Of a stretch of 5,456 bases of DNA, positions 1-5,456 are shown piece after piece (positions within the stretch are counted from its first letter, which is position 1; each line of letters begins with the position of its first letter). The translations under genes and the position numbers were made by a program. The stretch is from an uncultured Bacteroidota bacterium. Its GTDB lineage: Bacteria > Bacteroidota > Bacteroidia > Bacteroidales > 4484-276. The notes beneath the pieces are model-generated. The model worked only from the letters and a program-made list of their open reading frames with translations, was not told the DNA's origin and searched no databases. The stretch is from NCBI GenBank assembly GCA_903930725.1, contig CAIYZW010000810.1, positions 1 to 5,456 of the forward strand, given 5' to 3'.

Positions 1-1338
1 AAAATAAAAGCTGTAAAAGCCGATGAAAACGCATTTTTTGCCGGAGCCAGGCTTACCAACGAAGAAATGTACATGATTCAGAAACTGGCTCGTGCAGGCG
101 TTAAAACCAACAACGTCAATACTTTCCATTACATGGGGCGTGGAATTGGCTACGGCCAGAATTCGCTTGCCAATGTTCCTTTTGGAGATATAAAACGGGC
201 AAGCCGCATTTTTGTGATGGGTTCGACGCTACACACCGACCATCCCTTGATTAATCATCTGATATTTAATGCGAAAAACCGCTATAATGTTCCGGTCGAA
301 TTAGTTACAACCGCCGAAAACAGCGGAATGGACCATAAAGTCAGCCGCATTCACAGGGTAAAATCTTATTATTATTTCGCGAAAGCCGTAAATTATTATC
401 TTTTGTCGAGCGGTCTGCAAAACCAGCTTTTCATCAACGACCGCTCCCTCGGGTTTGAAGATTACAAATCGAAACTTCTTGCCGAAGATTTTGACGAATT
501 ATTCGAGAAATCAGGTGTTTGCTGCATTGACGAACTGGTTGAATTTGCAAAGAAATTTAATAACGAAACCAACGCTGTGCTTGTGTTTTCCGAAAAGGAA
601 ATGTCGTCGAATGTTAGTTTTGAGCTTCAAAACTTAGTCATCATTACCGGGAAATTAGGGAAAACAGCCCAGGGAATTGTTGCTGTAAAAGAGAAAAATA
701 ATTCACAGGGAATAATGGATATGGGCGCCTGCCATAAAGTTGCGCCTGGTTTCCAGCCTTTCGACGATCCGCAGGTTGTGGATAAACTCCGCAAAAAATG
801 GAACAGCCCGGGCGTACCGGCCAACATCAACAGCCCTTATAAACTTTTGATGGAACATAAACTTAAAAATGTTTTCGTTTTTGGTGAAGATCCGGTTGGC
901 TGCGCTTTAAACAGGCCGGAAGTTACCGGATGGCTTGAAAAGGTTGATTTTGTGGTGGTTCAGGATTATTTTTTAACCGACACAGCTAAAAATGCCGACC
1001 TGGTTTTGCCTGCTTCATTGCCTTTCGAGATTGGCGGAAGTTTTACAAATACCCAAAAACACATCATCAAATTTGAGAAAGAAATGGAACCGGCAACGGA
1101 AAAAACTTCGCCGCAGCAGTTAATTGATTTGATGGAGAAATTTGGATTAAACAGTTTCAGCGACATGGAAGGCGCGCTGTGGGAAGCGTTCACGCTATTT
1201 CAACCGGCTACAAATCCCGAAACAAGAAAATACAAACTTCATTTTACCGAAAGCGACAATTTCAACCGGATGTTTGGCCATGGTTGCGATATTGTAAACA
1301 AGCGTTTCGATGATGAATTTGAAAATGCTTTTAAATAA
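1..1338 (+). CDS. Molybdopterin-oxidoreductase-fold subunit, NuoG / formate dehydrogenase alpha-like (3' part, start outside window)
   Basis: The frame is open from base 1 (KIKAVKADENAFFAGARLTNEE precedes the first Met at 67), so this is the C-terminal 445 residues of a longer protein. Several blocks match the FdhA/NuoG family: GSTLHTDHPLINHLIFNAK (from 220) resembles the family's G.NPxxxHPxxxxxxxxAK; LVIITGKLGKTAQG followed by NNSQGIMDMG (697-726) resembles the nLallTGniG...NNvQGacDMG block; FGEDPVG (880-900) resembles the GENP loop; DTAKNADLVLPAS and GSFTNTQKH (about 979-1065) resemble the TAxxADVVLP...GTFTNTER block. The likely role is a large subunit of a cytoplasmic NADH- or ferredoxin-linked redox complex (family knowledge plus inference). 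Two features argue against a catalytic formate dehydrogenase. The segment aligned with the Cys/Sec metal ligand reads NVNTFHYMGRG, without Cys or Sec. Only about 90 residues follow the GSFTNT block, too few for the usual C-terminal molybdopterin-dinucleotide-binding domain. N-terminal iron-sulfur domains, if present, lie outside the window. The family is fairly sure; the specific complex is not. Confidence 0.82.
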   Translation, partial: KIKAVKADENAFFAGARLTNEEMYMIQKLARAGVKTNNVNTFHYMGRGIGYGQNSLANVPFGDIKRASRIFVMGSTLHTDHPLINHLIFNAKNRYNVPVELVTTAENSGMDHKVSRIHRVKSYYYFAKAVNYYLLSSGLQNQLFINDRSLGFEDYKSKLLAEDFDELFEKSGVCCIDELVEFAKKFNNETNAVLVFSEKEMSSNVSFELQNLVIITGKLGKTAQGIVAVKEKNNSQGIMDMGACHKVAPGFQPFDDPQVVDKLRKKWNSPGVPANINSPYKLLMEHKLKNVFVFGEDPVGCALNRPEVTGWLEKVDFVVVQDYFLTDTAKNADLVLPASLPFEIGGSFTNTQKHIIKFEKEMEPATEKTSPQQLIDLMEKFGLNSFSDMEGALWEAFTLFQPATNPETRKYKLHFTESDNFNRMFGHGCDIVNKRFDDEFENAFK

Positions 1339-1360
1339 TCGTTGATTTTGATTTCGATAA

Positions 1361-1392
1361 GAAGGCAATCCTGACTTGGGGTTGCCTTTTTT
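1361..1392 (+). terminator. Rho-independent terminator after the NuoG/FdhA-like gene
   Basis: The inverted repeat AGGCAATCC (1363-1371) and GGGTTGCCT (1379-1387) forms a nine-pair stem with one G-U pair. The loop is seven bases (TGACTTG). A run of six T (1387-1392) follows directly. It begins 23 bases after the stop codon of the upstream gene and probably separates it from the PagL-like gene. Confidence 0.85.
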
Positions 1393-1415
1393 GTGACCGA
1401 ATTATTCTATTTTTG
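1382..1415 (+). promoter_or_regulatory. Candidate Bacteroidota-type promoter for the PagL-like / DUF2807 pair
   Basis: TATTTTTG at 1408-1415 fits the Bacteroidota -7 consensus TAnnTTTG exactly. Possible -33 partners are TTG at 1382-1384 (23-base spacing, inside the 3' arm of the upstream terminator) or TTTG at 1390-1393 (14-base spacing, shorter than usual). Transcription would start near 1420, leaving about 35 bases before the TTG start at 1455. The -7 match is clear; the -33 element is weak. Confidence 0.45.
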
Positions 1416-1454
1416 TCAAAATCCATGGGGGGATTGAATTAGAAAAGTCGAAAA

Positions 1455-2579
1455 TTGTTGAAATTGTTTATAAAGCCAGGCTTCCTTTTTATCGTTGTAT
1501 TCCTTAATTTGTTTGCAGTTTCGGGTTTAGATGCCCAGGAAAGCAAAGCCGGGAATACTTCATTATTTTTTATTGGAGCAAAGGTTAATTATGGCTTTTT
1601 AATTCCGCATCATACCGAGCTTTGGGCGCTCACCAATGGTTTTTACCGTTCGGCCGAGTTTTCGATCTGGAAACAAACCAACGGCAAAAAAGGCTGGCAA
1701 TATCATTATCATTATCCCCGCGTTGGGCTTACATACCGCTACACCGATTTTGGAACAACAAAATATCTGGGACATATGAATGCCGTTATTCCCTGGATGA
1801 ATTTTCCGTTGCTATCAAAAGAGAATTTCTTTTTCGATTTTAAACTCGGGCTTGGCGTTGCCCATTTCAGCAAAAAATTCCATCGTATCACCAACTATAA
1901 AAACCTGGCCATTGGCTCAAACTGGAATGCCGCCGTAAATTTCCAGCTTCAGGCACGATGGAAACTCGACAACCAAACCTGGATGAATGCCGGCTTTTCG
2001 ATGTTTCATGCTTCAAACGGAACTACCCGTACACCAAATTTTGGGGTTAATGAACCTGACTTGTTCGCTGGGATTGATATCAAAGTAAATGATCAGAAAA
2101 TTGAATATCTGAAACCTCAGAATATTACTAAACGAAAAGGGAAAATTCATTTCAGGATGCTGGCTTCTGAGGCTAAAAAACAGATCGAGCGGGATTGGGA
2201 TAACCAATATCGGGTGCAGGTGGGAAGTGCTGATTTTTCGGTGTTTTACAACAATTTCAACCGGATTTGCCTGGGTTTTGATGCCATTTCTGATGAGTCG
2301 GTCAAAGTAATTCTTCTAAAAAAAGAAAAACGGGAATACACCGATAAGGAACTTATGAAATATGCCGTTTTACTGGGACACGAATGGGTTTTCTCAAATC
2401 TGTCCCTCTTCGGGTCTTTTGGGTATTATGTTTACACAAACGACAAAAGCGATGGACTGGTTTTTAATAAAATCGGGCTAAACTATGCCGTGTTAAAATA
2501 TCTGGTCTTTAATCTTACGTTAAAAACCTATTATGCCCGTGCTGATTATTTATCCGTTGGCATAGGAATTATTCTTTAA
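1455..2579 (+). CDS. PagL-like lipid A deacylase / acyloxyacyl hydrolase family outer-membrane protein
   Basis: The protein has 374 residues. It starts with a hydrophobic signal peptide (residues about 3-24, likely cleaved near GLDA|QES), then has alternating amphipathic strands typical of an outer-membrane beta-barrel. Residues 185-199 contain HASNG followed by PNFGVN, matching the H-x-S-N(G)...PN-G-N signature of PagL-like proteins; His185 and Ser187 correspond to the catalytic His and Ser of PagL. Glu200 is a possible but unproven third member of the triad. NLAIGSNWNAA (151-161) and the end LKTYYARADYLSVGIG (356-371) also fit the Bacteroidota branch of this family. PagL enzymes remove an ester-linked acyl chain from lipid A at the outer membrane; the substrate here is inferred. 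No ATG lies between the stop TAG at 1440-1442 and the signal peptide, and the first internal Met (residue 108) is far inside the protein, so TTG at 1455 (or TTG at 1458) is chosen as start. No Shine-Dalgarno sequence is visible. The DUF2807 gene follows after one base. Confidence 0.8.
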   Translation: MLKLFIKPGFLFIVVFLNLFAVSGLDAQESKAGNTSLFFIGAKVNYGFLIPHHTELWALTNGFYRSAEFSIWKQTNGKKGWQYHYHYPRVGLTYRYTDFGTTKYLGHMNAVIPWMNFPLLSKENFFFDFKLGLGVAHFSKKFHRITNYKNLAIGSNWNAAVNFQLQARWKLDNQTWMNAGFSMFHASNGTTRTPNFGVNEPDLFAGIDIKVNDQKIEYLKPQNITKRKGKIHFRMLASEAKKQIERDWDNQYRVQVGSADFSVFYNNFNRICLGFDAISDESVKVILLKKEKREYTDKELMKYAVLLGHEWVFSNLSLFGSFGYYVYTNDKSDGLVFNKIGLNYAVLKYLVFNLTLKTYYARADYLSVGIGIIL

Positions 2580-2580
2580 A

Positions 2581-3342
2581 ATGAAAAGAAAAATAGCACA
2601 TATCATTTTAATTTTTCACCTTTCGGGGATAATTGTGCTTACGGTAAATTCCTGTGGCAAGGATCGTTTTAACGAATGTGTGAGCGGGTCAGGAACGCCC
2701 TCAAGTGAGCAGAGAGAACTTTATTCGTTCGATAATGTGGCTGTTTACGACAATATTGACCTGAATATCGTCCAGGGCGACCATTATGAAGTTAAGGTTG
2801 ATGCCGGCGAAAACATAATTCCGATGATCACCACACGAATCGAATCGAATAAATTAACTATACGCAACGAAAGCACCTGCCCGATGTTTAAAGACCCGTG
2901 GAAGGGTGTGGCTGTAACGCTCACTATTCCTGAGTTTGATACGCTCGAAATTTACAGTCATGGCAAAGTTACTTGTTCTGACTCGTTGAGGATGGAAAAT
3001 GTAAGGGTTTATATTTCGGAAAACACAGGCAAAGTTGACCTTACTTTTGCAGTCTTCCGGCTATCCGTTGGCTACAACAATGGCACTTCCGAAGTCTTCA
3101 TCCGCGGAAAAGCGCACACTGGAATCTTTTATACTTCGGCTTATGGTCCAATGGATTGTACAGGATTTTTTCCGATTTTTATGATTATCAACAGCAACAG
3201 CACCAACGACTGTTTTGTAAGCAGTGGCGAAAAGTTGCTTGATGCTAAAATTACGGGTATCGGAAATATTTATTACCGTGGCGAGCCTGACACGATTATC
3301 CAGGATTACCACAGCAGCGGCCGCCTGATAAAACTTGATTAA
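2581..3342 (+). CDS. DUF2807 (head GIN domain) lipoprotein
   Basis: The product has 253 residues. Its N-terminus is a lipoprotein signal (KRK, hydrophobic residues 5-22, lipobox VNSC with Cys25 as the lipidated residue). The mature part is a repetitive beta-strand protein matching the DUF2807 / 'putative auto-transporter adhesin, head GIN domain' family: SFDNVAVYDNIDLNIVQG (49-66), VDAGENIIPMITTRIESNKL (73-92), TLTIPEFDTLEIYS (113-126), and the closing block ITGIGNIYYRGEP (224-236) with SSGRLIKL (245-252). The family is common in Bacteroidota envelopes and its molecular role is not established; beta-helix-like stacking is expected from the repeats. The gene starts one base after the PagL-like stop codon, so it is probably the second gene of the same transcript. 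It lacks a Shine-Dalgarno sequence and has an A-rich start region. Its stop codon overlaps that of the convergent proS gene. Confidence 0.86.
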   Translation: MKRKIAHIILIFHLSGIIVLTVNSCGKDRFNECVSGSGTPSSEQRELYSFDNVAVYDNIDLNIVQGDHYEVKVDAGENIIPMITTRIESNKLTIRNESTCPMFKDPWKGVAVTLTIPEFDTLEIYSHGKVTCSDSLRMENVRVYISENTGKVDLTFAVFRLSVGYNNGTSEVFIRGKAHTGIFYTSAYGPMDCTGFFPIFMIINSNSTNDCFVSSGEKLLDAKITGIGNIYYRGEPDTIIQDYHSSGRLIKLD

Positions 3343-4811
3343 TACGCCTTTGCGAAGATCACCCGTTCTTTGCTCGGTTTACCCGAAAAAATACAATTTC
3401 CTTCTTCCTGCGGATTGTTTAGCGGAATAGTGCGGATGGTTGCTTTGGTTTCTTCCTTGATGGCCTGCTCTGTTTCAGGGGTGCCGTCCCAATGGGCAAA
3501 CACAAAACCGCCTTTTTCGATCTGATCTTTAAACTCATCCCAGGTATCAACATGGAATGTGTTTTCTGCCCTGAATGAAAAAGCTTTTTTGTAAATATTA
3601 TCCTGAATCTGAACCAGCAGATTTTCGATTTTGGTTTCGATATCAATCATCTGGTAGGTTTCCTTTTCCAGAGTATCGCGTCGGGCAACTTCAACCGTAC
3701 CATTTTCGATGTCTCTTGGGCCGATGGCAATTCGCACAGGAACGCCCTTAAATTCGTATTCGGCAAATTTCCATCCTGGTTTTTGGGTATCGCGATCGTC
3801 ATATTTTACCGAAATACCTTTTGCAATCAATGCTTTTTTGATGATTTCAGCTTTTACCGAAATTTCTGCTAACTGCTCCATCTTTTTATAAATCGGAACT
3901 ATCACAACCTGGATTGGAGCCAGCTTTGGAGGTAGAACCAGCCCGTTATCGTCGGAATGAGCCATGATTAATGCACCCATTAAGCGTGTAGAAACGCCCC
4001 AGGATGTTGCCCAAACATGTTCAAGTTTGTTTTCTTTGGTAAGAAATTTAACATCAAAAGCTTTGGCGAAATTTTGACCCAAAAAGTGCGAAGTGCCTGC
4101 CTGAAGTGCTTTTCCATCCTGCATCAAAGCTTCGATGCAATAAGTTTCAACAGCGCCGGCAAACCGTTCGTTTGGCGATTTCAGGCCTTTAATGACCGGA
4201 ACGGCCATCCAGCTTTCGGCAAACTCGGCATAAATATTCAAAATCTTTTCGGTTTCCTCAACTGCCTCCTGCATGGTTGCATGTGCTGTGTGGCCTTCCT
4301 GCCACAGAAACTCAGCCGTGCGAAGGAAAAGCCGGGTGCGCATTTCCCATCTTACCACATTTGCCCATTGGTTGATTAAAATCGGCAAATCACGATAGGA
4401 TTGTATCCAGCTACGATAGGTATCCCAGATTATGGTTTCTGAGGTCGGTCGAATGATCAGCTCTTCTTCAAGTTTGGCGTCCTCGTCAACAACAACACCT
4501 TTGCCATCGGGAGATTTTTTAAGCCTGTAATGCGTAACTACAGCACATTCTTTGGCAAAACCTTCGACATGGTTGGCCTCTTTACTGAAAAATGATTTTG
4601 GGATAAACAACGGAAAATAAGCGTTGGAATGCCCGGTGTCCTTGAACATCTTATCAAGCTGGGCCTGAATTTTTTCCCAGATAGCGTAACCGTAAGGTTT
4701 AATAACCATGCAGCCTCTAACCGCTGAATTCTCGGCCAAATCAGCCTTAATCACCAAATCGTTGTACCATTGTGCGTAATTTTCAGCACGGGTTGGAAAA
4801 TCTTTAGCCAT
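3339..4811 (-). CDS. proS: Prolyl-tRNA synthetase, eukaryote/archaeon-like (short, type 3) form
   Basis: The enzyme has 490 residues, the usual length for Bacteroidota proline--tRNA ligases without the bacterial editing insertion. It attaches proline to tRNA(Pro) in the cytoplasm using ATP. Class II aminoacyl-tRNA synthetase features are visible in order: motif 1 region YGYAIWEKIQAQLDKMF (40-56), the RPTSE loop (121-125), motif 2 with FLRTAEFLWQEGHTAH (162-177), motif 3 GVSTRLMGALIMAHSDDNG (272-290), then the anticodon-binding domain (VVIVPIYKK 302-310; DDRDTQKPGWKFAEYE 338-353) and the C-terminal domain ending in the conserved FAKAY. Where zinc-binding members of this type carry four Cys, only Cys473 (NCIFSGKPS) is recognisable, so the zinc site appears lost, which I believe is common in this phylum. 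The ATG at 4809-4811 begins the standard MAKDFPTRAENY N-terminus. The gene is transcribed opposite to its neighbours; its stop overlaps the DUF2807 gene's stop. Confidence 0.98.
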   Translation of the reverse strand: MAKDFPTRAENYAQWYNDLVIKADLAENSAVRGCMVIKPYGYAIWEKIQAQLDKMFKDTGHSNAYFPLFIPKSFFSKEANHVEGFAKECAVVTHYRLKKSPDGKGVVVDEDAKLEEELIIRPTSETIIWDTYRSWIQSYRDLPILINQWANVVRWEMRTRLFLRTAEFLWQEGHTAHATMQEAVEETEKILNIYAEFAESWMAVPVIKGLKSPNERFAGAVETYCIEALMQDGKALQAGTSHFLGQNFAKAFDVKFLTKENKLEHVWATSWGVSTRLMGALIMAHSDDNGLVLPPKLAPIQVVIVPIYKKMEQLAEISVKAEIIKKALIAKGISVKYDDRDTQKPGWKFAEYEFKGVPVRIAIGPRDIENGTVEVARRDTLEKETYQMIDIETKIENLLVQIQDNIYKKAFSFRAENTFHVDTWDEFKDQIEKGGFVFAHWDGTPETEQAIKEETKATIRTIPLNNPQEEGNCIFSGKPSKERVIFAKAY

Positions 4812-4836
4812 TCGTTTTTTTGGTATAATATTTGAA

Positions 4837-4844
4837 TATTTTTG
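4837..4844 (+). promoter_or_regulatory. Candidate -7 element for the downstream lipoprotein gene
   Basis: TATTTTTG on the plus strand fits TAnnTTTG exactly and would give a leader of about 85 bases before the ATG at 4936. A TTTG lies upstream at 4819-4822, but the 14-base spacing is shorter than usual. The surrounding 124-base intergenic region (4812-4935) is A/T-rich and also holds the direct repeats TTTGAAT (4831-4837, 4852-4858) and TTAATC (4880-4885, 4895-4900). Because the region is A/T-rich, chance matches are plausible. Confidence 0.35.
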
Positions 4845-4863
4845 TCATGCTTTTGAATGGGTG

Positions 4864-4871
4864 CAAAAATA
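4864..4871 (-). promoter_or_regulatory. Candidate -7 element of the proS promoter
   Basis: Read on the minus strand, this is TATTTTTG, a full match to the Bacteroidota -7 consensus TAnnTTTG. It lies about 52 bases upstream of the proS ATG, giving a leader of roughly 45-50 bases. I could not find a convincing TTTG at the usual 17-23 base distance upstream, so the call rests on the -7 motif and its position alone. Confidence 0.4.
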
Positions 4872-4924
4872 ATAAATAATTAATCGGGCATACGTTAATC
4901 AGCGTTTTTACAATAAATCAGTTT

Positions 4925-4929
4925 GGAGG
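4925..4929 (+). promoter_or_regulatory. Shine-Dalgarno sequence of the 3'-terminal lipoprotein gene
   Basis: GGAGG stands six bases before the ATG at 4936, an optimal spacing. It is notable because the other gene starts in this window (TTG at 1455, ATG at 2581, ATG at 4811) have no such sequence, and Bacteroidota genes usually lack it. It fixes the start of the following gene. Confidence 0.75.
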
Positions 4930-4935
4930 TACACT

Positions 4936-5456
4936 ATGAAAAATTCAGGAATATTGGTCATCTTAGCTTTGATGTTTACAGCTTGTCAGACATCATACGT
5001 TTCAAATTCGGCTTATGATGATGTGTATTACACACCAAAATCTGCCTCAGGAAACGCAGCAACTCTTTCCGATGGAAAAAGTGAATCAGGACTAAACTAT
5101 GGTAATAATGCCGAAGGAGAGCGGTTTACACAAACATCCGATCCTGAAGTTAAATATGTCGAAAGTCAGGATAATTCAAATGTAAACTCATCAGCCTCCT
5201 CAACCGAAGCCCTTCCTGCTCCTTCCGGCGATTCGTCTGACGAATATTATTATATCGAGGATGGCTCGGATGATTATTATGATTACGATTATGCTTCAAG
5301 GATAAACCGTTTTAATGGGTCCTGCTATGATTGCGGTTATTACTCACCCATTTACACCGGCATAGGTTACTCGCCCTATTCAGGATTCGGAATGTCCATG
5401 GGTTATGGATGGGGAATGCCTTACTCTGGTTTTTCGATGAATTTTGGTTGGGGCAT
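4936..5456 (+). CDS. Lipoprotein of unknown function with Asp/Tyr-rich and Gly/Tyr/Met-rich segments (5' part, end outside window)
   Basis: An open frame of 173 complete codons runs off the window end. The protein begins MKNSGILVILALMFTAC: a short lipoprotein signal with lipobox FTAC and Cys17 as the probable lipidated residue. A Ser/Asn-rich, apparently disordered stretch follows (about 18-100), then a strongly acidic, aromatic segment (103-119) leading to DYYDYDYASRINRF (112-126), then a Gly/Tyr/Met/Trp-rich tail (from about 135; e.g. GFGMSMGYGWGMPYSGFSMN). Cys130 and Cys133 form a CxxC. The DYYDYDYASRI-RF motif resembles a group of uncharacterised Bacteroidota lipoproteins I recall, for which no function is known. 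It is divergent from proS, with 124 bases between the two starts, and has a good Shine-Dalgarno sequence, suggesting efficient translation. A structural or surface role is only a guess from composition. Confidence 0.82.
   Translation, partial: MKNSGILVILALMFTACQTSYVSNSAYDDVYYTPKSASGNAATLSDGKSESGLNYGNNAEGERFTQTSDPEVKYVESQDNSNVNSSASSTEALPAPSGDSSDEYYYIEDGSDDYYDYDYASRINRFNGSCYDCGYYSPIYTGIGYSPYSGFGMSMGYGWGMPYSGFSMNFGWG

Noticed and set aside
627..830. Minus-strand open frame of 67 codons within the NuoG/FdhA-like gene
   Set aside because: It is antisense to a segment with clear family conservation and has no start signal or domain of its own.
1427..1432. Run of six G as a possible phase-variation tract controlling the PagL-like gene
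   Set aside because: Adding or removing one G from this tract does not join ATG 1425 to the signal-peptide frame: one frame hits TGA at once and the other reads a different frame that stops before giving a signal peptide.
3061..3312. Minus-strand open frame of 83 codons downstream of proS, inside the DUF2807 gene
   Set aside because: The plus-strand reading matches DUF2807 throughout; the antisense frame has no family features.
3317..3324. GC-rich palindrome GCGGCCGC near the end of the DUF2807 gene, as a possible terminator
   Set aside because: It has no loop-forming arms of useful length and no T-run in either direction; it encodes ordinary Ser-Gly-Arg residues of the conserved C-terminus.
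4017..4379. Open frame of 120 codons on the plus strand inside proS
   Set aside because: It lies fully antisense to a well-supported conserved gene and its translation shows no recognisable domain; it is a by-product of the proS codons.
5260..5300. GAT/TAT-rich stretch as a tandem DNA repeat
   Set aside because: The repetition is explained by consecutive Asp and Tyr codons with mixed synonymous use; there is no fixed repeat unit.

Overview
The window looks like ordinary chromosomal sequence from a member of the Bacteroidota, most likely an anaerobic or facultative marine/gut-type lineage related to the Bacteroidales/Marinilabiliales. This is inferred from four things. The prolyl-tRNA synthetase is the short eukaryote/archaeon-like type, with a sequence typical of that phylum. 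There is a DUF2807 (head GIN domain) lipoprotein. There is an Asp/Tyr-rich lipoprotein with the DYYDYDYASRI-type motif. Candidate -7 elements match the Bacteroidota consensus TAnnTTTG. No mobile element, CRISPR array, tRNA, rRNA or phage gene was found.

Layout: (1) 1-1338 (+) is the 3' part of a gene for a molybdopterin-oxidoreductase-fold subunit (NuoG / formate dehydrogenase alpha-like). It ends at a clear intrinsic terminator (1361-1392). (2) 1455-2579 (+) encodes a secreted or outer-membrane PagL-like lipid A deacylase (acyloxyacyl hydrolase family) that appears to start with TTG. (3) 2581-3342 (+), one base downstream and so probably co-transcribed, encodes a DUF2807 lipoprotein. (4) 3339-4811 (-) is proS, convergent with the previous gene; the two genes share the palindrome TTAA as both stop codons. 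(5) 4812-4935 is an intergenic region with promoter-like elements on both strands. (6) 4936 to the window end (+) is the 5' part of a lipoprotein gene of unknown function, with an unusually good Shine-Dalgarno sequence.

The PagL-like enzyme and the DUF2807 lipoprotein form a small cell-envelope unit, and the final gene is also an envelope lipoprotein. The first gene belongs to redox metabolism and proS to translation; neither has an obvious functional link to the envelope genes. I see no convincing undescribed multi-gene system. The most interesting points are the apparent loss of the metal-ligand residue and C-terminal cofactor domain in the NuoG/FdhA-like protein, the in-frame stop just upstream of the TTG start of the PagL-like gene, and the stop-codon overlap of the convergent pair.
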